DNA of 64,000 bases, taken from contig VTFK01000298.1 of the NCBI GenBank assembly GCA_009617715.1, positions 1 through 64,000 of the forward strand, in the 5' to 3' direction. Positions 12,561 to 25,060 of this stretch are shown here, piece by piece. The stretch is from Plectrocnemia conspersa. Its lineage: Eukaryota > Arthropoda > Insecta > Trichoptera > Polycentropodidae. Numbering within the stretch: the first letter of the stretch is position 1; every line of letters starts with the position of its first letter. The notes under the pieces were generated by a model, which saw nothing but the letters and a program-made list of their open reading frames with translations, was not told the DNA's origin and searched no databases. A program made the translations under genes and the position numbers.

Positions 12561-15440
12561 TAAATTTATGAATATAAACATACATATAAGGCGAATATAA
12601 ACATACGTTAAGAAATCTGTATGGCAAAGATATGTAGAATAGACTTAAACTCATGTTTGTATTAAAGTTTTTTTAACATTCTACTAATTGAATTTATTTA
12701 TATACGACACGCTTTAATTTTAAGTATTTTCATTGGTTAAACTATTGGTGCAGTGAGTGTGGTCAAAGCCATCGATGGGTTCTTTCTTTGCGTCTGATAT
12801 AAACATATTTTATTTTACTTAGAAAAAATTTAATTTATTTTAAACACGGATAATATGTACTGTACTAAAGATATCACATAAATATGTGTAATAAATTAGT
12901 CTCACAAAACAATAAGAATTATGAAAATGAACTTCAATCCCAAATGTTAAATGTTGGATACTTTATGTTACTACGTAGCATATTAAAAAAATATATATAA
13001 GTGCTTCCCTTATTTTATAAAATAATTCAGGCATAGTGGAACTATATTTTTATTAAAAAATAAAATAAACGCTTATTTAATATTTAGTGGTGGAATCTAA
13101 AAAAACTATTGCTCACTAAGTCACCACTAAACTGAATATTCCGATTTTATAGCAGCTTAGACCGATATTTTCGTTTTGCATAAATGCGATGCTACAAATA
13201 GTGACTGTGGTTATATAGCTTTGCTCGACAAAGTATTTAATTCTTCACCTAGATTTAACCAATATGGAACTAGAGTTTTAGATTCAATTTTTTATTTCAA
13301 TAGTATTGCATGATAATTCTATGAATTGTTTCTTTTCAAAGTTAGCCATTTAAATGCATCATATTATTAATCGACAAATAGATTATGTAAACAATGCGAA
13401 CATTGTGAAATCAATATCATTGAAATAATGTAAAAAGTGCATTATATTGTATAATATTTTTCTTCACACCAATATCATGTTTAATGTAATTGGTATTTTA
13501 AAAGGAAAACATGTCTAATGCAAGGTTTTAATTCGATATTCGAGTCGATTTGAACATCACTATGACACAAAACTCTTATTATTATATTAATATACTACAC
13601 ACAATTGGTGGCTATACTTTTGTAACTCTAGTATAATATATAAACCTTTGTAAATTTAGCTAGAAATAAATGCGTGTGCCAAGCATTTATAGCGTACAGC
13701 ACCATGCTGTGTTAGGATAACGCTGAAAATAAGGGGTGACATCTGCAAGGAAATGCAAAAAAAACTCTCATAAAATGCCATAAGCAAGAATGTTGTTGAC
13801 GAAAAGCGTATAAAACATGCCTGTAACTGACATAAAAATACGCATAAAACCATGTTATTTAGATTATAATATGTGTATATGTAAAACATGATAAAATCAT
13901 TGTTTTTTTTAATTATGTATTTAATGTGTATTTTAGGATCAAATATTATGTGGCACAATCCATTTTATTTCGTGACACTTTCAATAGATTTTGATTTAAC
14001 GTTCGTTTCGTTAAGTGCGTGGCGAAAATATGATAAAAAATAAGAAGATAAAAAACACTTACTATTTTATTAAATAGTACAGAAGATATGTATGTAACTC
14101 TTAAAATAGTTTAGGTTTCATTTAAAATAAATATTACAGTTTTCTGCAGGATTTTCATTTTAGATATTAAATAATACTCTAGAGAAGACGTTCATTATTA
14201 TTGTAAGCACTCAATGTTTTAAGATATTATTATATGATTAAATATCAGAAATAAAAACATCATACCCACAATATCGGTTCCCTTACAAGTATCGGTCAAA
14301 CTTGCGTTAGTTGCGAAGTTTACCGTGCTCAGTACCCAATCAGGGAGACGTCTGTCAACCCTGTCCAAATGTCTAAACGAGAATTCAATTGACATTTACG
14401 AGCGATCGATGCTCAAATTGGTCGACTGAAAAGTTGCCCACCGCACGCCTCCACTGCTATACATAAATTCGTATGTAATATATTACAGGTATTATTTCAG
14501 TAAGTTACCTTTTCCTGGCTCAAGGTTGACGTGGTTGCAATTCCCGACACGCGCAAGCAAATAAATATATTCATGAAATTTTATTAAGAGTGATTTTATG
14601 GTTTAAAATTTTAATTACTAAATTTTCTAGACGCGCGACGACCGCATTGCGGAAGAACAAAGAGAAGCGCAAACCTAACCGTTCAGTGATACATTTATGC
14701 TAGTCTGTTGATCAACAACAAATTGTATTCTAACATAGGTACCTAATATACTAAACTACTTGTTGAAGAAAAGATAAAATCAACCGAACCGAAAAGTAAG
14801 GAAATTGTACTGACCTAACTTTGCAAACAATGTAATTAAAATATATATTGACAAATAATAGCATATCTTGTCAGCTTAACAGAAAATAATTTTTAAGATG
14901 AATAGAGTTGAAAAATAATTTTTAAGATACCTTTCTGCGAGTATATACAAATAATATTCATCATTAGTTCCCTCGTTGATTTTTTTTGATATGAATCTTT
15001 AGAGTTGCGTCGACGTGTATACTCAAAAAAATGTATACATACTTATTTTATATTTTTAAACATTAAGTTATTACTTTCTTTAATTTGTTTAATACTTATA
15101 AATTATTAACTAGCGCATAACACTACAAAAATATGCTAAAATATTATTAGGCACAAAAGCTTGCTTATGGCCTGACTATGTGCTATCTAGAACATTCTCA
15201 CATCCAAAAAAACATACTAGTTTGCCTTATATATTATACCATAAGTTGTATACACTATTGTAGTTTTTCATTATTCAATGCATAGATCTATGACGTTGGA
15301 AAAAAATAATACAACTTTACACGATTTCAGTTATGAGGTGTCAAACCGGAAATTCAACATTACCACACACAAGACACGAGTACATAAAAACAGATCCATG
15401 CACCGACTGAACTACAAAACAAAACGAGCAAAAGAGGTAA
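12561..15440. other. AT-rich DNA with one weak island
   Basis: A moderately GC-rich patch lies at 14280-14570. At 14883-14933 a short phrase (AATAATTTTTAAGAT) is duplicated. The 100-codon frame at 13656-13958 (minus) is hydrophobic and cysteine-rich but has no motif, and I do not call it. No transposon ends were recognised. Confidence 0.45.
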
Positions 15441-15444
15441 CTCC

Positions 15445-15665
15445 GCTCATAAAAAAACTCTTCCGACTTCACGCAGTCTGTAAGATGATATTCGTCCTTC
15501 AACTTGGGGGCGCTCAGGGCCCACCCCCCGTGAGGTTTCCAGGGTCGTCGACTGGTTCAAGGGGGCGTACGCCCACGCATTGCCTACGCCGCACCTCCAG
15601 GAGTCTCCCGCTACACCCCCGGAGGCCCTGATCGCCCCCGTGCCCTAGACTCGTCACTTTTCTCA
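15445..15665. other. GC-rich island 5
   Basis: C- and G-run-rich DNA around 15510-15640 forms the tail of a 117-codon + frame whose first half lies in AT-rich DNA. The composition break inside that frame argues against a real exon. Confidence 0.4.
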
Positions 15666-15934
15666 ACTATTTGCCGTCTCGTAATTATGTGTGTCTATGA
15701 TCACTGCTTATGATGGTCATATTAAAATATTTTAAGTGGAAAAAAATAAAAAGTACTGAATGGATGACGTCAAACAAAATAATATAAATAGACGGTTATT
15801 CTTAAGTAAAAAAACTGACGTAGTCATAAAAATTGGGTAAACGAATTTAAAAAAAAAATTAATACAGTTTCTGGCAAGTTAACCTTGATCCTGCTGTAAT
15901 TTCCGTCCCGAGACGTTAATCACCTATAAATACC

Positions 15935-16145
15935 ATCAAAAAACTTCTTTGTTTGGAAAGTACGCGCGCTAGCTAGACAATACATTCTACTCAGCGCATA
16001 ATCCTTTGGTGACTAATCACTGGAATGGCCATCTGGACCGTTTCTCTTTCAAGACTTGAACACAGTTTGTGGGTGCGTCCAAAAAGCGGTGCAATTGGCT
16101 CGCAAATATATTTATATGTAACAGATGTGATACTTGTAGTATAAG
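15935..16145. repeat. Dispersed repeat family A, copy 1
   Basis: Shares a diverged ~180-bp stretch with 46150-46335. The common phrases are TTTGG..GGAAAG.ACGCGCGCTA, AATACATTCTAC, and later GAT(C/G)...ACCG/AATCG-TTT. No coding or TIRs were found. An LTR or SINE fragment is possible. Confidence 0.5.
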
Positions 16146-16194
16146 AAAACACGGAAACGTCATAGAATCAACATTAAAACATCAGTGAATCATC

Positions 16195-16380
16195 CAGAAA
16201 ACATCACGACGAACCTGAGCTGCTCCGCAGCCGACAATAATACAACTCGACACTCCAGTACAAACTCTTAAATTTCAAAGACTTGCCATTTTAAATTTAC
16301 CGCCTGATAGCGGCATCTATATATGTGGTAATAAAATAAACTGTTACTAGTTTTCCGTCTATTTTGGCTGCAATGCAACT
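16195..16380. repeat. Dispersed repeat family B, copy 1
   Basis: Matches 42160-42335. Shared phrases are CCGACAATAATACAAC, CGACACTCCA and, ~100 bp later, GTCTATTTTGGCT. It follows family A by about 50 bp here, but in the second half of the window the two families lie apart. AATAAAATAAA precedes the last phrase. It may be part of an LTR, but nothing decisive is visible. Confidence 0.5.
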
Positions 16381-16929
16381 CAAAAAATATATTTATATAT
16401 GATTAATTTACTGTAATGCCAGTGAAATCAAATTTTATTGCTAATTCACAATCAAGCTAATTCATACATGATACATAGTAATAATAGTAAACCGATTAAA
16501 TAAATGATGATTTAAAAATGCCGCTCAAAGATAATAAAAAGGGACATGTATTGACATTGACCAAAATTAAGAAAGCAAACTTATCACAAAATGTGTGATT
16601 TTTCATACTAAAAGCACTAAATATCTCACCATCACTAGATCCGCGAGTTCAGTTGCCTTTATCATTCTAAGACATTTAAATAACTTCAAAAATACGAGTT
16701 TATGAATATGCTTGTTTTTGTATTAATTGGTTAAAACGCACCACGCATTATGTTCCTACTGCAAATCATATCAATATATCGATCCTAACTGAATAAATTC
16801 GAAGTACACAATTCAACAGGCGCGATCTGGTATATGATAATTAAAATTCAATAAAAAAAAATCATCCAATCAATCACATGACGTGAAGCGTCTGTAGTGA
16901 AATTCTTAATAAAAACTGTATTTTTCGAT

Positions 16930-17530
16930 AAAGAAGCTACATGGAGGGGAAACTTCACGTCACCTAATAAAAATGTCGATACGTCAAACCATAGCACTCA
17001 ATCATGTCTGTCCGCTCGCTCACGTGCTATAAACTTTTTCAGCCAGTACAGCCGCCGGAAGCGCGGAGACAGAGAGAAAATTAATAATGAAAATTCTGGA
17101 TTGGGGTAGGCAGGGTATCCGGAAATTAGGATGTGACCTGGATATCGGGAGATAGCCTACTCGCATCCGCCATCTCTCGCAACAACCTCACGCCCACCTC
17201 CCGTTTATATCCACCCCCGGCGCGGCGGGGTGTCGTTGACCTTGGTAGCCTCCTTTGTCTGCCAAGGCTTATTATATGGAAAGCGTATAAATAGATGTGT
17301 GCGTACAAAATGAACATCTCCGGGTTTGTTTATAGATTCGGAGCAGAGCTGCATGCTTTTTATTTGTTATTCGCGGTTCGATAGTGAGCCGCAACGACAA
17401 ACAGCGTCGCCGTACATCTCACTGCGAAACTTTCCCTTTCGGAGCTTTTCCTTTCGGCGAAAGCGAAAGCGAAAGCTCGGGGCGGAAAAGCGGCCAAGTA
17501 AAGGTCTACGACCTCCGGTTTATTTTCTAC
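16930..17530. other. GC/CpG-rich island 6
   Basis: Two peaks, 17040-17240 and 17380-17520. The second has purine-rich GAAAGCGAAAGCGAAAGC tandem hexamers near 17455-17475, which account for the repetitive frames on both strands. No protein is supported. Confidence 0.45.
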
Positions 17531-19160
17531 CTGAATGGTGAATATAATATAAGCGTACATAAAACAACGTTGTTTTTCTGGTATATGAAATCAGATCTAC
17601 AACATTTTTGAGGTAATGTCTATCATCATCACCTTTAAATTAATACCGCTAATTACATGTTAATAAATTAAAAAACCTTTGTTTGATTTTACCACTTTTA
17701 AGAATGATATATAAAAGGACAGATTTGTAAAATACAACCGATTAAAAAATTGTATTCGTAACGAATTTCATTGTATTGGCACTGACTATATTTTATGTTC
17801 AGGACCTCATTGCAAAGTGCTTTCAAATATTCTTCAAATGGCACGCACGCTTGTATATGCTGACGAAGAAAACATACGATATTCACAAATTAATTTTGCA
17901 ATGTAAGTATTAGAACTAATTTCGTCTTACGCTCAATGGGTGGTCCCATCTGCAATATAAATTCGTGACATTACTTTGCTAGTGGACGTACCATTGTGAA
18001 CACACATACTGCAAGTAAGATCTTGCAGTCTCTGTCCCGTCATGCGAAACCTTTACTAGCTTTATATCTTTACATTCCAAATAGTTTTCGTATTTAATAG
18101 TTACTAATAATAATAAAAAATATCCAAATTAACCAAAATAAGTCAGAATTCCTAATAATTAAATTTTCCTATTAGTGATCTAACGATTATGAAATATTTT
18201 TAAAGTGAAAAACTGAATATATCGACCCGATATGATTGCTAAGAAAAAGTGGCACGATGCCCTTTAATTACGCTTTAATTCTTAATGAGATATATTACAG
18301 TTCCCCAGACCTGTAAATTCGCCGTTTAAGCTCATTTAGTTTCAGCCCAAAACGCTTATAATTTGCCTTCAAGTCCAATTATAACTTTCCGACTGCTAAT
18401 GAGAGGAATATTAGATTCAGTAGAAACCGCACGTAAAAACGTTCGGAAGAATCAAACGAAATTATAACTAATGGATACGACGATACGAGTATATGTATAC
18501 GTATACATTAGCTGCAATCAACGCAAATAATTTTAAAATAAAATACCCTAATTAAATACTAGTATCTATGTAACAAGCGATCAACGAAGGCTTTCTTTTT
18601 TGTTGTTAGTAAATGCATTTTGAGATTTTAAAGAAGTATTAAATTAATTGGGATTGGTATATACATTTATAAATGTAAACTATATACAAAAAAACGCTTA
18701 TACTGATAAAACTGATTGTATATATAATAATTATTTTTAATTAAATACTAGTGTTTGCGTAAACAATGGTGTAAATATTATTATACGATTGGCAAATTAA
18801 GATGTTAAATAAAAACTTTCATATTTTAAGCAATATACTTTGAGTAAGTTAAAACGTAATTTATTACCTATAATGAGTTTTTTATTAATTTTTTTTCGCT
18901 CTTTAAATTTATTTAAAAAATAATATAACCCACATTTCTGATGTCATATTTTCGTTTGGACAATCAATGGGTTTATATATTATTACATGTGAGCATATGA
19001 TTATTCCCGCACGTGATAAGTGCAGGTGTATCTAAAATTTAAAATTCGCTCAAAAACCAGCTCGACTATTCTTAACAAAATAAAGTTCCAAAAATTTAGG
19101 AATTGAGTTTTTTATCAAAAATTTTGGAATTAATATGTACGCAATATCAAACTCAATTAT
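17531..19160. other. AT-rich DNA, no gene seen
   Basis: Weakly GC-richer at 17930-18060 and 18290-18450. No transposon ends, exons or repeats were recognised. Confidence 0.45.
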
Positions 19161-19164
19161 ACAA

Positions 19165-19580
19165 TTTAAATAATACATATAAGAATAAAACCCTTTATAA
19201 TAAAATCTAAGTTTTTATAGAATATGAGATTGTCAAAGACCTTTAAAATATTACACCGATTATTGAATTTTGTATTTCGAAGGAATAAGTCTAACTGTTT
19301 AAAAATGCAAGGGAAAATTAAGGAAAGTATGGGGGATAATACATAATTTATAATCCTAATTGATTTAATTTTGCACAAGTAATTAGTGAAGTATGAGGTC
19401 TCGCATTTTCATGAATAAATATTGCTTTTAGTTTTCATACTAAAATCAGATGTTATGATTAATTTTATGTGCATAGGTTTTTAGTTTTATACAATATAAT
19501 TTTATTGTGATAGTTTTCTCTGGTTTAAGACACGACTTATGAATTATTTCTCCAAAATACCACCACACCGGTTTAGAGAT
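19165..19580 (-). mobile_element. Decayed mariner transposase relic (C-terminal half)
   Basis: Read on the minus strand: VWWYFGEIIH, LKPEKTITIKLYC, then ENARPHTSLIT...LNQLG, then a PPYFP-like stretch. This is the order of the mariner catalytic domain (VWW, second Asp in DNARPH, PPYSPDL). Stops and frameshifts are frequent. It matches copies at 23.2 and 27.6 kb piece by piece, so the three are one old family. Confidence 0.75.
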
Positions 19581-20009
19581 TTATAATGAAATTGTGTTAA
19601 AAGAAAAATAATAATATAAATAGCGTACTTCTGTTTTGAAATTTCAGAAAATATTATTTGAAAGTTATAAATTAATATAATTAGTTATTGATAATATATT
19701 CATAAATACGATCAGCGGGTTGTAAGCTCTAATGTTGTTGTATATTAGACAGACCTTTTGAAATTGATATTACCTTCATCCCCAAAAGTTAACGAGTGTT
19801 GATACCATTGTTCATTGATATTGTAGATTTTTCTCGATGTTTGATCGTCCGAAAACTTCATATATATTACACGAAGCCTATTCAATCCTTATCCTTTCGC
19901 ACGAAACGAGAATTTTATAACATAACACAATGTACTAGAAGACAATATAATATTATTATATTGACGCGTAGGCGATCAATTTGCCTTTGGCATTGTAAAC
20001 AAGCCTCGG

Positions 20010-20500
20010 CGTGCAATAATAAGAACGTCGGTTCGGCTATTGGGATTTCATTACTCGCCAAGGTCACGAAACCCTAAATTTCGTTTCCAGAGCCCTCCTC
20101 CTCCTCCTTTCCCCACCCAACCCTTGTTGTGTTTATTCAACCGCAGAAGATACACGAAGCGCTTCGGTGAGATTGTCGCTCTCTGCGAATATGCCCTGTC
20201 GCTAATACCGCCCCTTATTCTGCTTCTCTTCGGATAAGAGATTTTCCTAGATTTCCCGGACTACTCTCGAGTGTGTCGATTCGATTTTTGCACGCCAGAT
20301 GCCATTCGTCGGGCAAATGGCTCGGAATAGGGAGCGCGCGTATGATAAATTGTAACGGCGATTCGAAGCCGTGAACTGAATTATAAAATTTCTGAGCATA
20401 ATAGATTCCGTCTGCTGATATTGGCGTCATTAGCCCACTTTCAGGCTGTTGGCTGCGCGGGTAAAAGAACGCCAAGAAGGGGATGAACTTTCGCACTTAT
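20010..20500. other. GC-rich island 7
   Basis: Pyrimidine-rich at 20090-20120, then mixed CpG-rich DNA to 20480. Overlapping frames on both strands, none recognisable. Confidence 0.4.
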
Positions 20501-21654
20501 GCATGCTTTTTATAAATATATATTATATATGTTACAGCGCACAGATTAAGCTTTAACATCTCAAATAGATAGGTATGTTACTATTATTAGTACAAACCTT
20601 TCGCCTTTAAACTATCATCCACTATTAATAATAATTTAGATCTTAATCGTCTAAAACTTCTGCTAAAACCCTTCGATCACTTTCTATCTAACAAGTCCCA
20701 AGAATTATTTAACTACCATAAATCATTGATCAAAATATCACACATATAATTAAATAACTTATTAAAAAATATGTAATGAATATAAGTCACAATCAAATAT
20801 GTGCATATTGTTCGATTAAACAGCTTAATACAAATGTGTCCTTCACATTTAAAAACAACACAAGGAGAAAAGCGAAAAATAAATAATGAAAATGCGCGAC
20901 TTCCCTCATTTATTATTATAAAAATACCTTTAAAAATAATTATACAAGAGCGACAAATTTGAAATATGAACCTACAAAAAAAAGCTATATAAAAATAGCC
21001 GTAAATACAATTTACGATACCAAACATCCAGATTGCACTGTTCATGGAGGTACATCAATAATATTTTTCTGTATCGTATGAACTCACTAAAAATTTTAAA
21101 CACTAAAAATGAAAATGATATAAGTAGATCGATAAGAAAAAAAATAGTTTCCGTGGTAGATAATGATTTAATTCGCAAAATAAGCTTATGAAAATTATAA
21201 ATGTCATTAAAAAGCCCTGGATTTGACAGATAAGATAACAGATTGATTAAACACCTTCCTTGAATTTGCATTTATTGCTCAACAAAAATCTATAACGCCT
21301 GCCTATCTTTTGGATATTTCTCAACTACTTAGAAAACCGATAAAAATTCCCAATAAGGATCCTACAAATTCGATCAGTTTATTACCGTCATTTAATAAAA
21401 TATTTTTTTAAATAACCCTTATGCATTTCAAATAATCTTTGGGGAATAAAATTATTAAAGATGAGTTTGTTTTCCGCAAAACTCACTCAGAATTTTAAAA
21501 TGAAAAAGAATACTGGCCGTTTCCAAAATACATCGATGGATTAATAGATTTTACGACGAATTTTTGTTAATTGCCATTTCCAATTAAAATATTTAGGAAT
21601 TACTAAATCTTTTTACCGTAATAAATTGTCAGAAGTATATCTGCGTTACTAATT
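20501..21654. other. AT-rich DNA, no gene seen
   Basis: Contains minus-strand frames at 20713-21045 and 20972-21271 that are rich in Phe, Ile, Tyr and Cys as A/T-biased DNA gives. There are no motifs and no splice sites of note. Confidence 0.45.
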
Positions 21655-21688
21655 ATTTATTATTTATTTATTTATTAAAATTATAACC

Positions 21689-21724
21689 ATCGTGACCTGA
21701 CAGGCAAACCTAATGCGTCACGAT
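21689..21724 (-). repeat. LINE 3'-tail hairpin
   Basis: ATCGTGAC and GTCACGAT form a perfect 8-bp stem just upstream of the A-rich tail of the LINE. The same structure with altered base pairs ends other copies (47147, 55780, 56617). Confidence 0.75.
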
Positions 21725-21788
21725 AGTCAAAAGTACTAATACATCATAATACATACAAATATAAACAAGACAAAACAACAGACACAAA

Positions 21789-22740
21789 TCACCTCAACAG
21801 GTGTGCATTGTCCCATACGAATTGAACCAAAACTCCATAAGTGCAAGAGAAAATGTCAATATTACTATGGACAGAATTGAGCAGATAAATGGCCTTGGCC
21901 AGAGAAGAGTTGGCAAGTGCTCCAGTTCTACACTTAACAGGCAAGAATAGTGGACGCGACCGAGAACTATATCCACCTTCAGGAGCCCACATTTGAAGCT
22001 GCTCGAGCACTGAAGGATTGTCTACGATGCCCTTGAGCAATTTCCAGAAGTGTTTAATTACATAAACACTTCTGCGAGTCGACAAAGAAACGTATCCCAG
22101 GGCTCCCAAAATAAAAGCACTGGGAAACAAGAACGGATAATATCCGTATTCCTTCAAGTATAAATATCGAAGAAATTTACGTTGTACTTTTTCCAGCTTC
22201 AATTCATTACATTGACTCATTACGCCTGGGATCCAAATGATGGAGCTAGTTTCTAGTATGCTGCGGACTAGAGTATCATAAAGAGTGCGCAATACTAAAG
22301 TATTCCTGAAGTAACGCGCATTTCTCAAGATAAAACCGAGCATTTTTTTTAAGGATTTGCTATGAGTCTCTGCAATGTGCTGGCTAAATTTCCAACGTTC
22401 TTCGAAAGTCACTCCTAAATCCTTAGTTGAAGAAAACCTTTCCAGAAAATATCCGCCTAGATGGTATGAATATTTTGCCGGCGTTAACGACCTTGAAAAT
22501 GAAATTGTGTGACATTTCTTTACACTGAAAGGCAATTGGTTATAGCAAGCCCATTTCCATATAGAGTTGAGATCCTCCTGTAGGTCGAGGGAATCAGAAA
22601 TCGAATGCATTTTCTTGTAAATTTTCAAGTCATCTGCATATAATAAAAAAATCTGAATGCTCTATTGCTGTTTCTATGTCATTAATGAACAATAAAAACA
22701 ACAATGGACCCAAATTGGATCCTTGAGGTACTAATGAAAT
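21789..22740 (-). pseudogene. LINE reverse transcriptase C-terminal part
   Basis: Downstream of YADD (22629-22640) an open frame of about 280 codons runs to the stop at 21789. It holds DLGVTF, then an LRTLYDTLVRSILE...W helix pair usual in jockey/CR1 thumbs, then FILGALGYVSLSTRR and a terminal RPLFLPVKCRTGALANSSL motif. Upstream, the QGSNLGPLLF motif lies in another frame, and the two are separated by a one-base shift in a T7 run. The catalytic frame is therefore broken, although most of the C-terminus is still open, suggesting fairly recent insertion. Confidence 0.9.
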
Positions 22741-23169
22741 GCAATACTTGAAATTTTATTATCAAATCATTTAATATGGTTTTAGAAAATATAAAATTGG
22801 GGATGACATATATGTATTTGGACTTTTAAAAGTTAAGCTAATTTAATTTACTGATATTAAAAAAATATGAACTTACTCGGAAAAAAAATATCCATATTTC
22901 ATGAGATACAGATAGCTTAGGAATTTGCTGTGTACCTTTTCTATTAAAAATAAATATTTCATTGCATTGGTATTTTATATTATTATTAAATTATTTAATG
23001 TGTTAACTAGGGTAATTAACTATATTATAGAAGTACTTTGCATTTTACAGCACAACTCTCGTATTTTTTATGCCCATATCCTTTGTAAAATTTTCGCATT
23101 TGAGCAGAATCAACACTATTTTAATAATAGTGATATTGGTTAGGGTAGGTTAAAAAAAACAAAGTACTA

Positions 23170-23585
23170 ACTTATGGTGACAGTATGGTGGTATTCTGGG
23201 GAATTATTCATCTATTCTTAAACCATGCGATACTGTTACAGCAAAATCATATTAACGGGAAATTAATAATAATAATTAATAATTATAAAATATCCGATGT
23301 TGATAAACAGACTTGAAGTGATATTGCTATTTATATAACAATGCAAAACCTCATACTTCACTAATTACTATTACAAAATTAATCGAATTAGGAATGGAAA
23401 TTTTGCCTCATTCCCTATATTCCCATTACCTTTCCACTACAGATTATCACATTTTTTATCATCTAGACATATTTCTTTGAAACACGATATTCAATAATCA
23501 GAGTGATATTATAAAGGCTTTTAACGACTTCACAACCTCTAAGAATTATGATTTTTTTATAGTAAAGGGTTTCATTCATTAGTAA
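23170..23585 (+). mobile_element. Decayed mariner transposase relic
   Basis: The + strand gives VTVWWYSGELFIYS, a CDTVTAKSY segment, KPHTSLIT..KLIELGMEILPH, then TTDYHIFYHLDIFL and NNQSDIIKAF. This follows the mariner transposase (irritans/SETMAR type) catalytic half from VTVWW through the YSPDLSPTDYHFF region to the C-terminal helix. Several frameshifts and stops are present and TIRs were not found. It is the best preserved of the three sister relics. Confidence 0.85.
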
Positions 23586-23829
23586 ATTAATAATAAAAGA
23601 GTACTTCTATAAATATAACATATTTTAAATAAGAAAACTGTAGTTAAAGAAACAAATACAAAAAATACATTTCATATATTATAATACAACCCAACATATT
23701 ATAATACAAAAACATCATATAAGTCACCTTTAGAAAATATGTAGAACGTCAAAAATGTTGGTAATGAAGTTTTTTTAAGGTTTGCTTTTATATAATTACT
23801 TTCGACTATTCTATACAAATTAATTAACT

Positions 23830-24250
23830 TTCACCTCCCACATTTTCCAGTGCAATGGCGGAAGAAGACTCACAAAAAACCCTCCATTGAAAGGGCCGAA
23901 GGCTCGGTGACTGGTTATGTAATAATTTTCGGGTGTTTACCGCCATTGTAGGCAGTTTCTCATTATCGGGCAATCAAAGGGTCCGTTTGGTTGCGCGCGC
24001 GGCCATTTTGTGTGTGCTTCCTCTCGCCTCTCGGCGCAATTTCTCGGCTCGTTTTTGCCTTTTGTGAAACTCCTTTCGCGAATCGCAGCCTAATTTAACA
24101 AGACGCTTAATTTACGAAACGCTGGATCCCATTCGGGAGTGCCATTGCGGAAAACGTCGAGAAAAGTGAACCAACGAATTGCCAGCCCGCAGGCTTATTA
24201 TTCATTCCGACGGACGTGGCATTTTCTTCGAGAACAATTTAATTGACCAT
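23830..24250. other. GC/CpG-rich island 8
   Basis: Dense mixed GC DNA with GCGCGCGC near 23995 and AT-rich homeobox-like phrases (TTAATTTACGA, AATTTAATTGA). There are no long open frames despite the GC content, so a non-coding regulatory role is more likely than an exon. Confidence 0.45.
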
Positions 24251-24749
24251 CTAGTAAAGCTGTACCGAAAAATCAGATTGGTTGAGTTTAAAAAAAATAT
24301 ATTTAATATGTACTTTTCAACAATTCATAACTCCTGTATACGGTTTATCAAATAAAACGATCACAAATAGTGCGTTACTTCGAAAATCCTGGAAAAGGAT
24401 ATATGAAGTTGATTTTAAATTTTTAAGATCAACTTCAGTCTGACTATGGATGAATGGACTAGTTTGCAAAATAGAAGATAGCTTAAAATCGTCGTTCACA
24501 GTGAAAAAAATATTTTTAAATTAGGACTAGTTGTCATACCAGGAAGATGATGAAGGTGGAAGGTGATTCTTATGAAATACGAAGAATTGTTGAGAGCCGT
24601 TTGTAAGATTTCGAAATTTGTTATAATATTATGTATTTTAAATAAGGTTATTTACTGCTTGTTTGCTTAAATTACTGAAGGATACTGTTGACAGTCTACC
24701 TACTTTAAGGAATCCCAGATTTGAATTTTGGAAAGTCTTATATCGTCAC

Positions 24750-24985
24750 GATTGCGATGCCCGTTAGAGACAGGACGTTTGCACTACTCGACTCGTCTAT
24801 GGCTGTCGCCATCAGCTACGAGGAGCTGGTCCGGTTCTAATAATTTAATTTTAATATTTTATGATTTTTTTATTTTTTACATTTTGTGCTAACTTTTATA
24901 ATACTTTTTTGTGTATTATAATAATAATATGTATTGTTTTTTGACCTGTTATTTAATGGTCTTGATTTAATTTTAAATAAACAAA
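24750..24985 (+). mobile_element. Jockey-like LINE 3' end
   Basis: A + frame, MPVRDRTFALLDSSMAVAI, aligns with LPVKCRTGALANSSLAKAI at the end of the LINE at 21.8 kb. It then runs into a T-rich 3' UTR, a decayed tail (GACCTGTTATTTAATGGTC) and TTTAATTTTAAATAAAC. Only ~240 bp remain. Confidence 0.7.
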
Positions 24986-25060
24986 CAGTTTTTATTTGAT
25001 TATCAACATTTTTTTATCCTAAGTGTTAATAAACGATTCAACGTTAAAATATGTTGGGAG

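Larger units (their letters stand above)
21655..22745 (-). mobile_element. 5'-truncated jockey-like LINE
   Basis: The minus strand carries a reverse-transcriptase core (VPQGSNLGPLLFLLFINDI, then YADD), a long C-terminal region, a ~110-bp 3' UTR with a hairpin, and an A-rich tail written as (TTTA)n at 21655-21680. The first ~two thirds of a full element are missing, which is typical of incomplete target-primed reverse transcription. Pieces of the same family occur at 24.8, 40.8, 46.8, 49.6 and 55.8 kb. Confidence 0.9.

Noticed and set aside
13656..13958. 100-codon hydrophobic minus frame
   Set aside because: Phe/Ile/Cys content is as expected from T-rich DNA. No signal peptide plus defined helices and no splice sites.
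15278..15631. 117-codon + frame
   Set aside because: Crosses a sharp composition break from AT-rich to GC-run-rich DNA with no motif. Unlikely to be one exon.
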